Assembly (NCBI RefSeq): GCF_006716345.1
Contig: NZ_VFOX01000001.1
Span: forward strand, 2,852,001-2,916,000
Direction: 5' to 3'
Source of the DNA: Microbacterium saperdae
Lineage (GTDB): Bacteria > Actinomycetota > Actinomycetes > Actinomycetales > Microbacteriaceae
DNA length: 64,000 bases
The notes below the pieces were generated by a model. That model had not been told where the DNA came from, did no database searches, and was given only the letters and a program-made list of their open reading frames with translations. Positions 25,734 through 35,654 of this stretch are shown here, in pieces; within the stretch, counting starts at the first letter, position 1; each line of letters starts with the position of its first letter. Position numbers and translations under genes: made by a program.

Positions 25734-27122
25734 TCAGCCGCGACGCGAAGGACGCTGCACGACGTCGGCGATCACCGCGGTGAGCGCGGCGAGCGAGCGC
25801 TCGGGGCTCCAGGCGGCGGCGACCGCGGGGCCCTCCGCGCTCAGCCGGGTGCGCAGCTCGTGATCGACGAGCACGCGTCGCAGTGCCTCACCCAGCGCGA
25901 CGACGTCGCCGCCGGGAACCAGCACTCCTCCGCCCTGCTCCAGCACGTCACGGATGCCGTACCGCGCGTCGTACGACACGACGGGCGCTCCGTGCAGGAG
26001 CGCCTCCACGATCGACAGCGGCTGCCCTTCGAACGCGGTCGCCGTCACCACGACGGCAGCGCGATCGAGCACACTCCCGGGGTCGTCGGTGTAGCCGGTG
26101 AGCACGATCCTGTCGTTCGCACCGAGTTCCTGGATCAGGGCGGCCAGGTGTTCCTGCTCAGGCCCGCCGCCCCAGATCTCCATCCGGGTACCCGGCACGT
26201 CGGCGGCGAGGAACGCGCGAATCGCCTGATCCACCCGCTTGCCCGGCGCCAGCCGCCCGAGTACGACGACGAGCCCGCTCTCCCGCAGGTCGTCGCGAGG
26301 CGAGACGGCAGGGATCGGATTCGGGACGACTGCGTGGTGCGCGCTCCCGCCGAAGCGAGCGACGACATCGTCGCGCTGGGTCGCCGTCGGCCAGACCACC
26401 GCGTCGAAGCGATCCGCGAGGCTGAGCCAGCGGGTCCAGAGCGCGTTCATGGGAGCGTCGGCTGTGTACGGCGCTTCCAGATGGATCGTGTGGATCGTGT
26501 GGATGATGCGCACCCGTGGATCCGACCAGGGGGCGATGAGCTCGCCGAGCTGGCGCGACTCGCAGATCACGACGATCGGCCGCGCGTCCAGCCCGGCCGC
26601 GATGTGCTCCAGCCACGCCATGTAGAGCCCGCCGAACCCCGCGACTCCCCCGACGACAGCACCGTCGGCGTCGTAGATCTGCACGGCCTCGCGGCTCAGG
26701 TGCCAGTCCGGGTCGCCGGAGATCACGGGAAGCGCGACGATCGGGTTGCCTGCGGCATCGGCGATCGTGCGGTACTCGATGTCGTCGCGTGCGACGATGC
26801 CCGGGTCCGCGGCCGCGCGCAGCCACGCCGCCGCCCCGCCCCCATCGGCGCCCGCCTCGTCGAACAGGTTGCGCAGTCGCGAGACGTCGGCCACGGCACC
26901 ACGCTGCCGGAACGTCTCCCGATGCTCGGCATGCGCCGCGATCGTTCCCGGGTCGAAGGTCAGCAGTTGCGGACCTGCTCCCTCGGCGACCCCGGCACCG
27001 GCGAGCTGCCGGGCGCGGGCGAGCGTCGCGATCGTGTACCCGCCGTCGAGACCCGGGATCAGCCGGCTCGACAGGACCAGGTATTCGGCGTCGGGACGAC
27101 CCGACGCCGCACCGGAGAGCAT
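25734..27122 (-). CDS. Glycosyltransferase family 4, TagE/poly(glycerol phosphate) glucosyltransferase-like
   Basis: A 462-residue GT-B enzyme. The C-terminal nucleotide-sugar domain has VVVLGRLAPGKRVDQAI, WGGGPEQEHL and the donor-binding ATAFEGQPLSIVEALLHGAP with the EGQ-(S)IVEA pattern of family 4. The N-terminal half is of the type seen in wall-teichoic-acid glucosyltransferases, so a role in cell-surface polymer glycosylation is likely but unproven. A nine-base tandem repeat gives the run HTIHTIH. The ATG at 27122 has GGGAG five bases upstream and starts nine bases after the guaA stop, so it is probably co-transcribed with guaA. Confidence 0.75.
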   Translation of the reverse strand: MLSGAASGRPDAEYLVLSSRLIPGLDGGYTIATLARARQLAGAGVAEGAGPQLLTFDPGTIAAHAEHRETFRQRGAVADVSRLRNLFDEAGADGGGAAAWLRAAADPGIVARDDIEYRTIADAAGNPIVALPVISGDPDWHLSREAVQIYDADGAVVGGVAGFGGLYMAWLEHIAAGLDARPIVVICESRQLGELIAPWSDPRVRIIHTIHTIHLEAPYTADAPMNALWTRWLSLADRFDAVVWPTATQRDDVVARFGGSAHHAVVPNPIPAVSPRDDLRESGLVVVLGRLAPGKRVDQAIRAFLAADVPGTRMEIWGGGPEQEHLAALIQELGANDRIVLTGYTDDPGSVLDRAAVVVTATAFEGQPLSIVEALLHGAPVVSYDARYGIRDVLEQGGGVLVPGGDVVALGEALRRVLVDHELRTRLSAEGPAVAAAWSPERSLAALTAVIADVVQRPSRRG

Positions 27123-27130
27123 CGCGCTCC

Positions 27131-28717
27131 CTACTCCCACTCGATCGTTCCCGGCGGCTTCGACGTCACGTCGAGCACGACGCGGTTGACGTCGCGGACA
27201 CCGTTGGTGATGCGGTTGGAGATCTTCGACAGCACGTCATACGGCAGACGCGTCCAGTCGGCGGTCATGGCGTCCTCACTCGACACCGGACGCAGCACGA
27301 TCGGGTGGCCGTACGTGCGACCGTCGCCCTGCACCCCCACCGAGCGAACGTCCGCGAGCAGGACGACCGGGCACTGCCAGATCTCCTGGTCGAGGCCGGC
27401 CTTCGTCAGCTCCTCGCGGGCGATCGCGTCAGCCTCGCGCAGGATGTCGAGACGGTCCTGCGTGACCTCGCCGATGATGCGGATGCCGAGGCCGGGTCCG
27501 GGGAACGGCTGGCGGCCGACGATCGCCTCGGGGATGCCGAGTTCGCGGCCGATCGCGCGGACCTCGTCCTTGAACAGCGCGCGCAGCGGCTCGATCAGCT
27601 CGAAGTCGAGGTCGTCGGGCAGCCCGCCCACGTTGTGGTGCGACTTGATGTTCGCGGTGCCCGCACCGCCGCCGGATTCGACGACGTCCGGATACAGCGT
27701 GCCCTGCACGAGGAACTTGACCGGAGCGCCTCCAGAGGCCTTGGCCTCGGCGACGAGATCGAGCTGCACCTTCTCGAACGCGCGGATGAACTCGCGGCCG
27801 ATGATCTTGCGCTTCTCCTCCGGGTCGGTCACGCCCTGGAGGTGACCGAGGAAGGTGTCGGCGGCGTCGACCGTGATGAGACGCACACCGGTGGATTCGA
27901 CATAGTCCTTCTCGACCTGCTCGCGCTCACCCTTGCGGAGGAGGCCGTGGTCGACGAAGACCGCCGTGAGCTGGTCACCGATCGCCTTGTGCACGAGGGC
28001 AGTCGAGACGGCAGAGTCGACACCGCCGGAGAGGGCGGAGATGACGCGCGCGTCGCCGACCTGCTCACGGATGCGCTCGATCTGCTCGGCGATCACGTTG
28101 CCGCTGTTCCAGTCGGAGGCGAGGCCGGCACCCTTGTGCAGGAAGTTCTCGAGCACGCGCTGGCCGTGGTCGGAGTGCTTGACCTCGGGGTGCCACTGCA
28201 CGCCGTAGAAGCCGCGCTCCTCGTTCGCGAAGGCCGCGACCTTCGTGGCATCGGTCGTGGCGAGCACCGCGAAGCCTTCAGGGGCCTTGGCGACCTGGTC
28301 GCCGTGGCTCATCCAGACGTTCTGCTCCACGGGCTGTCCGCCCAGCAGGGTTCCGCCGTCACCCGTGATCACGGCATCCGTGGCACCGTACTCGCGCAGC
28401 CCGGTGTTCGCGACCTCGCCGCCGAGGGTCTGGGCCATGTACTGGAACCCGTAGCAGATGCCGAGCGTGGGGACGCCGAGGTCGAAGACCGCGGGGTCGA
28501 GGCGCGGAGCACCTTCCTCGTACACCGACGAAGGGCCGCCGGAGAGGATGATGGCGACCGGGTTCTTCGCCGCGATCTCCTCCGCCGTGGCGGTGTGCGG
28601 GACGATCTCGCTGTAGACGCCCGCCTCGCGGACACGACGGGCGATCAGCTGCGCGTACTGCGCGCCGAAGTCGACGACGAGCGCAGGGCGCTGCTGGGTC
28701 TCGGACTGCTCGGTCAA
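27131..28717 (-). CDS. guaA: GMP synthase (glutamine-hydrolysing)
   Basis: A 528-residue enzyme that converts XMP to GMP using ATP and glutamine. The N-terminal class I amidotransferase has the nucleophilic Cys in [15 protein letters not shown]. The ATP-pyrophosphatase P-loop is [11 protein letters not shown], and the C-terminal dimerisation domain ends KPPGTIEWE. The start is a TTG at 28717 preceded by GGAAGG; it overlaps the TGA of the DUF3817 gene in the four bases TTGA, a coupling signal. Length matches the family. Confidence 0.96.
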   Translation of the reverse strand: MTEQSETQQRPALVVDFGAQYAQLIARRVREAGVYSEIVPHTATAEEIAAKNPVAIILSGGPSSVYEEGAPRLDPAVFDLGVPTLGICYGFQYMAQTLGGEVANTGLREYGATDAVITGDGGTLLGGQPVEQNVWMSHGDQVAKAPEGFAVLATTDATKVAAFANEERGFYGVQWHPEVKHSDHGQRVLENFLHKGAGLASDWNSGNVIAEQIERIREQVGDARVISALSGGVDSAVSTALVHKAIGDQLTAVFVDHGLLRKGEREQVEKDYVESTGVRLITVDAADTFLGHLQGVTDPEEKRKIIGREFIRAFEKVQLDLVAEAKASGGAPVKFLVQGTLYPDVVESGGGAGTANIKSHHNVGGLPDDLDFELIEPLRALFKDEVRAIGRELGIPEAIVGRQPFPGPGLGIRIIGEVTQDRLDILREADAIAREELTKAGLDQEIWQCPVVLLADVRSVGVQGDGRTYGHPIVLRPVSSEDAMTADWTRLPYDVLSKISNRITNGVRDVNRVVLDVTSKPPGTIEWE

Positions 28718-29205
28718 CGGACACCTTCCGGGGCGGTTCTCGGGTCGGTCGCAGCGCGGGACGAAGCGTCCGCGGCCTCCCTGGTGGCGAGGTAGGACTT
28801 GACGTCGCGGGCGACGATCGCCTCCATGATGAAGGACAGCAGCGGGATGACGCCGCCGAGCGCGAGCAGGATGAAACGCAGGAACGGCCAGCGCATCAGG
28901 CTCCACATCCGGAAGCACGCGAAGAGATACACGACGTAGAACCAGCCATGGGCCACGAGGATGAACAGCGACAGGTTGAGCCCGTCGCCCGTCGACTCGA
29001 GTCCCTCGGGGCCTTCGACGACCGGGGCGAACCAGAGCGGTCCGCCGGATCCTCCGGCGAAGAGCTCGAGGTGGATCGGCGTGTACTTCAGCACCATCTC
29101 GGCGACCAGCAGGAGCAGCATGACTCCGGTGATGATCGACGCGATCTGGTAGAACTTCAGCGCACCGCGGATCGCCGGAAAGCTGGCGACTTTCGGTTCG
29201 GGCAT
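28714..29205 (-). CDS. DUF3817 integral membrane protein
   Basis: A 163-residue protein with four hydrophobic segments ([20 protein letters not shown], then [20 protein letters not shown], and a third and fourth near residues 105-135). DUF3817 proteins are actinobacterial and commonly encoded directly before guaA, as here; the functional link is unknown. It overlaps guaA by four bases. TAGACT six bases before its ATG provides a probable leaderless promoter for the DUF3817-guaA-glycosyltransferase unit. Confidence 0.88.
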   Translation of the reverse strand: MPEPKVASFPAIRGALKFYQIASIITGVMLLLLVAEMVLKYTPIHLELFAGGSGGPLWFAPVVEGPEGLESTGDGLNLSLFILVAHGWFYVVYLFACFRMWSLMRWPFLRFILLALGGVIPLLSFIMEAIVARDVKSYLATREAADASSRAATDPRTAPEGVR

Positions 29206-29211
29206 GGGTCC

Positions 29212-29217
29212 AGTCTA
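29212..29217 (-). promoter_or_regulatory. Probable -10 box of the DUF3817-guaA operon
   Basis: TAGACT on the minus strand is six bases before the ATG at 29205. Confidence 0.5.
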
Positions 29218-29277
29218 GCCGCCGCTGATCGAGCCTCGATCCGCCGCCCGTCAGGCGCTCAGGGCATCGGCGGACGC

Positions 29278-30255
29278 TCAGGGAGCCGGCGGGCGGGCGA
29301 TCAGCAGCTCGGCATCGCCGCTGACCTCGATGCGCCCCGCCGACGCGGGCACGAGCACGGTCGCCCCTGCGGCGAGCGCAGTTCCCTGCACGGCGGCGAC
29401 ACCTCTGACCACGACGATGATCGAGAAGCCGGGGTCGATCACCGCGGCGCCGTGGAGCGGCAGCCGCTCCAGGCGGAAGTACTCGTCGGCCGGCCGCGGG
29501 AGCACCGAGCCCGCGGGCGGTGCAGCATGCACGAGCGTCCCCATGTCGACGGCACTGCGCGCCGTCGTGGTCACGGCGGTCAGCGCGAGGTCGAAGCCCA
29601 ACCCGAGATGTCCTTCGCCGGGGCCGTCGATCGCGAAACCGTCCCATTCGAGCAGGATCGACAGGTCCTCCGGCTGCTGCAGCTCGAGCAGCAGGACACC
29701 GGCGCCGATGGCATGCAGCTCGCCCGCCGGCACCCACACCACATCGCCCGGCTGCACCTGAACCTCGTGCAGGAGTCCGAGGAGCGCATCGACGTCCTGA
29801 CGGGAGACGAGATCGGCCAGGGTCTCGTGGGAGACCTCCTCGCGCAGACCGATGTGCACCGGTCCGCCCTCGAGGATGTACCAGGCCTCTGCCTTGCCGT
29901 GCGCGCGCCCGAGGTGCGAGGCGGCGAAGTCGTCGTGCGGGTGCGCATGCACCGGCAGCCGCTGACCGGCATCGAGCAGCTTCACGAGCAGACGTGCGTC
30001 CGCCCCCCAGCGCTGGGTGTGGGCCTCGCCGAGCCATCCGGTCGGGTCCGCGTCGATCGCATCGCGGAGCACGCGCCCGTCGGGGAGGGTGCTCAGCCCG
30101 AGCGACTCCTCTCCCCGGATCGTCGTGGTCGACGCGACCCAGTCCTCCGGCTCGCGTTCCGCACTGCCGGACTCACCGCGGAAGGCGGACAGCGCCGCTC
30201 CCCCGCGGTAGAAGCGCTCCGCAGGGCGGTTCGAGGAAAGGACGATCGGGTTCAC
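29278..30255 (-). CDS. manA: Class I mannose-6-phosphate isomerase-like protein
   Basis: A 325-residue double-cupin enzyme of the phosphomannose isomerase family, which interconverts mannose 6-phosphate and fructose 6-phosphate. Zinc ligands are visible in [20 protein letters not shown] and PAGELHAIG. The catalytic region [11 protein letters not shown] follows. Its length is short of the 390-430 residues of many bacterial ManA proteins. Its GTG overlaps the stop of the sugar-kinase gene in GTGA, so it is the last gene of the sugar operon. That location suggests its substrate is the sugar handled by that operon, not necessarily mannose 6-phosphate. Confidence 0.82.
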   Translation of the reverse strand: MNPIVLSSNRPAERFYRGGAALSAFRGESGSAEREPEDWVASTTTIRGEESLGLSTLPDGRVLRDAIDADPTGWLGEAHTQRWGADARLLVKLLDAGQRLPVHAHPHDDFAASHLGRAHGKAEAWYILEGGPVHIGLREEVSHETLADLVSRQDVDALLGLLHEVQVQPGDVVWVPAGELHAIGAGVLLLELQQPEDLSILLEWDGFAIDGPGEGHLGLGFDLALTAVTTTARSAVDMGTLVHAAPPAGSVLPRPADEYFRLERLPLHGAAVIDPGFSIIVVVRGVAAVQGTALAAGATVLVPASAGRIEVSGDAELLIARPPAP

Positions 30256-31460
30256 GGCTGTTCTCCATCCTGAGCGTGCGCGGCGAGGAATCCACCGACG
30301 AAGGTGTCTCCGAGGCCGATCGTAGTGGGCGTCTCGACATCCAGCGAGAAGGCGGGCACCCCGGCGACATCCGCCACCGCACCCTCGACCGCCGCGACGA
30401 GGGCCGCCCCTCCGCGGTGGCGATCCATGGCGTCCGTCTCCGCGGCATCCGCGGCCGTGAATCCGTCTCCGAGGCGGTAGCGCGTGGCGGCCACACGCAC
30501 CGCGCTCTCCAGCGCCGCGCGGTGCCCGGCAGCATCCCGCCCCACGGCGAGCGCCCAGTACCGGGTGTGCACGACGAGGGCGGGAACCGGGATGATCGCG
30601 TGGATCTCATGGAGCGCTCGGACCACATCGGCGGGATCGAGCAGGTCGACCGTGCGCCCGACGTACTCCTGCAGCTCGTCCTCGTTCATGCCGTACACGT
30701 CGATCGACGGGAGCAGCTGCGCCCGCACGGTCTCGGAGAAGGCGCGCGTGTAGAAGCCGGCGTCCTCGTAATAGACGAGGGCATCGGCCGGCAGCGCACG
30801 CATGGCCTGCTGCAGCTCGTCCAGTCGCCGGGCCAGAAGATCCTGATCCTGCATGGTGTTGAACCCCGACACGAGGAAGACCGAGGCCGTCGCGAGTGCT
30901 TCACCCAACGCGGGCGCCAGACGCATCTCCCGGTTCGGAGGATCATTGGCGAAGATCAGCCGGTTCGCGCTCGGCGAGAGGATGTCGGCGTCCATCAAGC
31001 GCACGTGGGCACCGACGGGGTACTGCACGATCAGGTGCGGATCGAGGGTGTCCTCCGTGGCGGATGAGACGAAGGACACCCCCGGCGGCAGCAGCCGGCG
31101 CACGTTGTCGTCGATGCTCACCAGATGCTGCACGCTGGGGATGCCGAGGCTGTCGAGTACGAGACCGGCCCGCACGCCGGTCCCGCCCAGCGTCACCGCG
31201 TACTCGAAGTGGGAGGAGAACGCCTCGACCACCTCCGACGATGCGACGAACCTCTCCGCCCCCGTTCCCGCCGCGACGAGGGCGAGGACGGCCACCAGGA
31301 GCGACCGCTCATCGACGATCGGCGCCGAGGCTGTCAGCTCGTGCCGCCGCACGCGATGCGCGAAGGCCAGCCGATCGAACACCGCGGAATCCCACCGCAG
31401 CTCGTAGTCGACTGTTCCGCCGAGCCCGAGCACGAGCTGCCTGTCCACGACTTCGCTCAT
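30252..31460 (-). CDS. ADP-dependent glucokinase/phosphofructokinase-family sugar kinase
   Basis: A 402-residue member of the ADP_PFK_GK family (ribokinase fold). The phosphate-binding and catalytic motif near the C-terminus is TIGLGDTFVGG, with the expected catalytic base Asp385. The sugar-binding side has VTLGGTGVRAGLVLDSLG, and the middle has the characteristic FLVSGFNTMQDQ and DVYGMNEDEL(Q). Archaeal members use ADP as donor; bacterial members are uncommon and donor choice cannot be read from sequence. It lies between a class II aldolase and a ManA-like isomerase, consistent with phosphorylating a ketose phosphate or a hexose. I take ATG 31460; the frame upstream to 31526 overlaps the aldolase gene. 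Confidence 0.8.
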   Translation of the reverse strand: MSEVVDRQLVLGLGGTVDYELRWDSAVFDRLAFAHRVRRHELTASAPIVDERSLLVAVLALVAAGTGAERFVASSEVVEAFSSHFEYAVTLGGTGVRAGLVLDSLGIPSVQHLVSIDDNVRRLLPPGVSFVSSATEDTLDPHLIVQYPVGAHVRLMDADILSPSANRLIFANDPPNREMRLAPALGEALATASVFLVSGFNTMQDQDLLARRLDELQQAMRALPADALVYYEDAGFYTRAFSETVRAQLLPSIDVYGMNEDELQEYVGRTVDLLDPADVVRALHEIHAIIPVPALVVHTRYWALAVGRDAAGHRAALESAVRVAATRYRLGDGFTAADAAETDAMDRHRGGAALVAAVEGAVADVAGVPAFSLDVETPTTIGLGDTFVGGFLAAHAQDGEQP

Positions 31461-31497
31461 CCGTCGATCGCCCTCACCCTCGAAACGCGTGTGCCGC

Positions 31498-32361
31498 TCA
31501 GTACAGGTCGGCCTTGCCGTCCGCACCGAACAGTCTGATCTTCTCAGCCGCCGTGACCTTCATGGCGGCGATCGGCTCGGGCTGGATCGCGTTCGGCTCA
31601 CGCAGACGCTCGTCGGTGCCGAGGATCTCGCGCATGCGGTTGTGGTACGACACCTTGATGTCGCTCGAGATGTTGATCTTGTTCACGCCGAGCTCGACCG
31701 CACGGCGCAGTTCGGCGTCGGGGTTCGAGGATCCGCCGTGCAGGACGAGCGGGATGCCGACCGCGGCCTTGATCTGCTCGAGCAGGTCGTGGCGAAGCTC
31801 CGGGTTCTTCTCCGCGGGGTACAGGCCGTGCGAGGTGCCGATCGCGATGGCGAGGCTGTCGACGCCGGTCTCCTGCACGAAGCGCACGGCGTCATCCGGG
31901 TTCGTGTAGATGATCTCGGCGGCGCCGGACTCCCCGTAGCTGTCGTTCGCACCGATGGTTCCGAGCTCGCCCTCGACCTGGATGCCCACGGCGTGCGCGG
32001 CCTCGACGACCTTGCGCGTGAGGGCGACGTTCTCGTCGAAGGGGAGCAGCGAGGCATCGATCATCACCGAGGTGAACCCGGCCTTGATCGCCGTGATCAT
32101 CTGCTCGTAGGTGCCGCCGTGATCCCAGTGGATCGCGACGGGCACGCTGGCGCGGTGCGCGCGGGAGTGCATGGCGGCGATCAGGTCGGTCGTGATGTGC
32201 GAGACCTCGTCCGGGTGGATCGCGACGATGACCGGTGCGGACAGCTCCTCGCTGATGTCGATGATGCCGTTGAACATCGCCCAGTCGCTGATGTTGAACG
32301 CCGGGATGGCGAAGTTGTTCTCGTTCGCGACGTCGAGGATGGATTTGCCGGTGTAGAGCAC
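31498..32361 (-). CDS. Class II fructose/tagatose-bisphosphate aldolase-type protein
   Basis: A 287-residue zinc-dependent aldolase. IHWDHGG (Asp80, His81) supplies the catalytic Asp and a zinc His; GTSHGLYP and VLHGGSSN supply the other metal and phosphate contacts. It resembles the FbaA/GatY/KbaY group that cleaves ketose 1,6-bisphosphates or ketose 1-phosphates into triose products. The GTG at 32361 follows AGGAG by seven bases. It is encoded between the ABC permeases and the sugar kinase in one operon, so it is a catabolic rather than housekeeping aldolase. Confidence 0.9.
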   Translation of the reverse strand: MLYTGKSILDVANENNFAIPAFNISDWAMFNGIIDISEELSAPVIVAIHPDEVSHITTDLIAAMHSRAHRASVPVAIHWDHGGTYEQMITAIKAGFTSVMIDASLLPFDENVALTRKVVEAAHAVGIQVEGELGTIGANDSYGESGAAEIIYTNPDDAVRFVQETGVDSLAIAIGTSHGLYPAEKNPELRHDLLEQIKAAVGIPLVLHGGSSNPDAELRRAVELGVNKINISSDIKVSYHNRMREILGTDERLREPNAIQPEPIAAMKVTAAEKIRLFGADGKADLY

Positions 32362-32408
32362 TTGATTTCTCCTGTTTCGTGGTGGTCGGAGCCCGGGACG
32401 GGACGTTG

Positions 32409-33254
32409 TCAGCTCTTCACGGACCCGGCGGTGAGGCCGCTGATGAAGTACCGCTGGAAGAAGAGGAAGAGGATGAGCACGGGGATCGAGCCGAGCACGC
32501 TCATGGCCATGATCTGGTTCCACTCGTAGGAGTGCTGCCCCATGAGGAGCTGGATGCCGATCGGCACCGTGCGCATGTCGATCGTGCGCGTCAGCGTCAG
32601 CGCGAAGAGGTACTCGTTCCACGCGATCATGAACGTGTAGATGCCGACCGAGACGATGCCGGGCACCGAGATCGGCACCAGGATCCGCCAGAGCGCGGTC
32701 ATGGATCCCGCACCGTCGACCCGGACGGCCTCGTCGAGCTCCTTCGGAAGGGTGTTGAAGTAGCCGGTCATCATGATGATCGCGTAGGGCAACGTGAACA
32801 CCATGTAGGTGAGGATCAGCCCGGCGTAGGAGTTGTACAGACCGAGCGCGACCATGAGCCCGAAGTACGGGATCAGCAGCGTGATCGGCGGCACGGCCTG
32901 CACGCTGACGATCACCACGTTCAGGATGCGCTTGCCCCGGAACTCGAACCGGCTGAAGGCGTAGGCCGCCTGGATCGCCACGATCAGCGTGAGGATGGTG
33001 ACAGAGCCGGCGACGATGTAGCTGTTCAGGAAGAACCGCATCGTCTCGGGGTTCGTGAAGATCGCGACGTACGCGTCGAACGAGAAGGTGTCGGTCACCA
33101 GTCTCGGCGGGAGCTCGAAGATCTGCGTGTTCGACTTGAAGGAGCTCGAGAGCATCCACAGCACGGGACCCGCGGCGAAGACGGCGCCGATGATGAGGCC
33201 GATCGTGAGCGCGCCCTTGGACACCCGCTGCTGATTCTTGACGGTGAGAGCCAT
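32409..33254 (-). CDS. Carbohydrate ABC transporter permease (second subunit, MalG type)
   Basis: A 281-residue inner-membrane protein with six predicted helices. The cytoplasmic EAA loop reads ELDEAVRVDGAGSMTALWRI, which docks with the ATPase. Its ATG is two bases after the stop of the first permease gene. No ATPase gene is in the operon, so a shared MsmK/MsiK-type ATPase encoded elsewhere is probably used; this is common for actinobacterial sugar importers. Confidence 0.92.
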   Translation of the reverse strand: MALTVKNQQRVSKGALTIGLIIGAVFAAGPVLWMLSSSFKSNTQIFELPPRLVTDTFSFDAYVAIFTNPETMRFFLNSYIVAGSVTILTLIVAIQAAYAFSRFEFRGKRILNVVIVSVQAVPPITLLIPYFGLMVALGLYNSYAGLILTYMVFTLPYAIIMMTGYFNTLPKELDEAVRVDGAGSMTALWRILVPISVPGIVSVGIYTFMIAWNEYLFALTLTRTIDMRTVPIGIQLLMGQHSYEWNQIMAMSVLGSIPVLILFLFFQRYFISGLTAGSVKS

Positions 33255-33256
33255 GG

Positions 33257-34180
33257 TCAGTCCCTCGCTTTCTGGTGACGGACGTAGAACACGGCGAGCA
33301 CCATCGACATCAGCAGCACCAGGACGGCGGAGGTCGCGGCGAGCGAGAAGTCGTACTTGGCGAAGGCCAGCTTGTAGGTGAAGGTGCTGAGCACCTCGGT
33401 GACGTCGATCGGACCGCCGCCCGTCGTCATCCAGATGAGGGCGAACTGCTGCGAGGTCCAGATCAGGTCGAGCAGCACCAGGCTCACGATGATGGGGCGC
33501 AGCTGCGGGATCGTGACGTTCCAGAACCGCTGCACGCTGCTGGCGCCGTCGACCGTCGCCGCCTCGTGCAGCTCGGTGGGCACGCCCTGCAGACCGGCGA
33601 GCAGGCTCACCATGAAGAACGGATAACCCGCCCAGATGTTGATGAAGATGATGGTCCCGAGTGCGAGCTGCGGGGAGGCCAGCCATTCGATGTCGGTGTT
33701 GAGCAGGAAGTTGACGACGCCGTTCGGGGCGAGGAGCATGCGCCACAGCACGGCGATGACCGCGACCGTGAACAGCCACGGAAGAATGTAGAGCGCCCGG
33801 AAGATCGACCGCGAGAAGCGTCCGAGAAGCGGGCTGTTGAGCATCATTGCGAAGCCGAGGCCGAGGATCAGGTGCGCGACGACGCTCGCCACCGTGAAGA
33901 GGATCGTGTTGCCGGTCGCCTTCCAGAAGCGCGGGTCGGAGAGGATCTCGACGTAGTTCGCGATGCCGACGAACTCGGGCGACTTGTTCAGGATGACGTT
34001 GTCCTGGAACGAGTATCCGATCACCATGACGATCGGGACGATCATCAGCACGAAGAGCAGGATCATCGTGGGCGAGAGGAAGGCGTAGGACTCCGCGGTC
34101 TTGCGCAGCTGCCGGCGTCGGCGCGACGGTGCCACTCCGGTGACGATCACCTCGGTGTCGTCGGACGTTCTCATGGTCAT
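33257..34180 (-). CDS. Carbohydrate ABC transporter permease (first subunit, MalF type)
   Basis: A 307-residue protein: a basic N-terminal tail (SRRRRQLRKT), then six membrane segments from AFLSPTMILLFVLMIVPIVM onward. The EAA loop is ELHEAATVDGASSVQRFWNV. The ATG at 34180 is preceded by AAGGAG at a rather long spacing of eleven bases; the in-frame ATG six bases later is a possible alternative. It follows the binding-protein gene by 83 bp. Confidence 0.92.
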   Translation of the reverse strand: MTMRTSDDTEVIVTGVAPSRRRRQLRKTAESYAFLSPTMILLFVLMIVPIVMVIGYSFQDNVILNKSPEFVGIANYVEILSDPRFWKATGNTILFTVASVVAHLILGLGFAMMLNSPLLGRFSRSIFRALYILPWLFTVAVIAVLWRMLLAPNGVVNFLLNTDIEWLASPQLALGTIIFINIWAGYPFFMVSLLAGLQGVPTELHEAATVDGASSVQRFWNVTIPQLRPIIVSLVLLDLIWTSQQFALIWMTTGGGPIDVTEVLSTFTYKLAFAKYDFSLAATSAVLVLLMSMVLAVFYVRHQKARD

Positions 34181-34263
34181 GGGAACTCGGGCTCCTTGGT
34201 TGGTGGGTGCCGCACCGCGCTGGCGATGCGGCACCCGGTTCATGCGGGAGGAGGAGAGTTGGC

Positions 34264-35559
34264 TCAGAACTCCGCTTCCCAGGACGCTTGCGCCTTCTTG
34301 AGGGCGTCGGGGATCGTCTGCTGGCCGTCGAATGCGGACTGCAGCTGCTCTCCGAGCTGACGCATGAGCTCCTCTGCGACGGGGAGACCGGTGAACTCGT
34401 TCGCCGGGTATCCCGCCTGGTAGATGTCGAACGCCGTCTTGAACAGCTCGTCGTCGTTCACGAAGTCCGGCACCGACTTCGAGTTCCCCGGGAAGGCCTT
34501 CGCCATCGTCGAGAGCTCGGAGTTCGTCTTCTCGCTCATCAGGAACGACACCAGCTTGAAGGCGGCTTCCTTGTGCTCGGAGTTCTCGGCGACGCCGATG
34601 CCCCACGATGCGTAGGGGATGCCGCGTTCGCCGTCGTAGCCGTCCTCGGCGGGGATCGCCGAGATCGAGAACTTCAGGTCGGGGTTCGTCTCGCGGATCA
34701 GGTTGATGTGCGCGAGCGAGTCGATCATCATGCCGGCACGGCCGTTGGTGAACTCCTCGACCTTGTCCTGCTCCTTCATCGTGAAGGAGCCGGAGGCGAT
34801 GACGCCGTCGTCCCACAGATCGCCGATGTACTCGACCGCGGAGGTGACGTCGTCGTTGGTGAGGTCGGGCTGCCCGTCCTTGAGCATCGAGCCGCCGGAA
34901 GCCCAGACCCACGACATGACGTCGTTCTGCACGCCGTTGGGCGCCTCGAGCGACAGTGGGAGCACCCAGCCGGAGACGTCGCCGCCGAGGGCGGTGACCT
35001 TCGCCGCGGCATCCGCGAACTCGCTGCGGGTGGCCGGAGGTGCGTCGACGCCCGCCTGAGCGAGCAGGTCGTCGTTCGTGAACATCGGGTAGACGAAGTT
35101 CACGACCGGGATCATGTACGTGCTGCCGTCGACCTGGATCTGGCTGGCCAGCTCGCTGTCGTCGTAGTCGTACTCCTTCATGAGCGCACTCAGGTCGGCG
35201 ATCGTGCCCTGCGACGCGAAGTCGTTCACCCAGGCGCCGTCGAGACCGACGACATCGGGCATGGTGCCGGATGCCGCGCCGGCGAAGAGCTGCTCCTTGG
35301 TCGATGCGTACGGACCGCTGACCAGCTTGACCGTGATGCCGGGGTTGGCATCTTCGAACTCGTCGATGAGTGCACGGAACTCGCCGTCAGGCAGCTCGGG
35401 CTCCCACCACTGTGCGAACTCGATGGTGACGTCTCCGCCATCGGATCCATCGGTTCCGCTGCCGCCTGCCGAGCACCCCGCCACTGCCAGGACCGTCACG
35501 GCTGCTGTCGCTGCGCCGGCGAGCTTCAGAATGCGTCGCCCTCGCCCCACTGTGATCAT
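34264..35559 (-). CDS. Sugar ABC transporter substrate-binding lipoprotein
   Basis: A 431-residue extracellular family 1 binding protein. The signal peptide ends in the lipobox VAGC followed by a Gly/Ser/Asp linker (SAGGSGTDGSDGGD). The mature fold shows VTIEFAQWWEPELPDGEFRA and the hinge element PNGVQNDVMSWVWASGG. A run of acidic and aromatic residues suggests a carbohydrate ligand, not identifiable further. Of two adjacent start codons (GTG 35562, ATG 35559) the ATG has the better spacing to AGAGGAG. It is the first gene of the sugar operon. Confidence 0.92.
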   Translation of the reverse strand: MITVGRGRRILKLAGAATAAVTVLAVAGCSAGGSGTDGSDGGDVTIEFAQWWEPELPDGEFRALIDEFEDANPGITVKLVSGPYASTKEQLFAGAASGTMPDVVGLDGAWVNDFASQGTIADLSALMKEYDYDDSELASQIQVDGSTYMIPVVNFVYPMFTNDDLLAQAGVDAPPATRSEFADAAAKVTALGGDVSGWVLPLSLEAPNGVQNDVMSWVWASGGSMLKDGQPDLTNDDVTSAVEYIGDLWDDGVIASGSFTMKEQDKVEEFTNGRAGMMIDSLAHINLIRETNPDLKFSISAIPAEDGYDGERGIPYASWGIGVAENSEHKEAAFKLVSFLMSEKTNSELSTMAKAFPGNSKSVPDFVNDDELFKTAFDIYQAGYPANEFTGLPVAEELMRQLGEQLQSAFDGQQTIPDALKKAQASWEAEF

Positions 35560-35623
35560 CACTTCTCCTCTTCGAGATCGTGCCGCATCACGCGCTTCAA
35601 TGCTTGTTCATGCGGTTTTGAGC

Positions 35624-35654
35624 CATGTTATGCCGACATCTGCAGAATCGTCAA
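35624..35654 (-). promoter_or_regulatory. Promoter of the sugar operon with a possible DeoR site
   Basis: On the minus strand TTGACG (35654-35649) is followed after 16 bases by CATAAC (35632-35627). The -10 lies within CATGTTATGCCG (plus strand 35624-35635), which is nearly repeated as CATGTATGCCG at 35750-35760 just before the DeoR gene. The repeat may be the regulator's binding element; that is inference. Confidence 0.5.

Noticed and set aside
26485..26505. Nine-base tandem repeat in the glycosyltransferase gene
   Set aside because: It keeps frame and encodes HTIHTIH; only two copies, so it is more likely a small slippage product than a functional repeat.
28736..30037. Upstream in-frame extension of guaA (frame open to 30037)
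   Set aside because: It runs across the DUF3817 and ManA genes; the TTG at 28717 with GGAAGG gives the normal family length.
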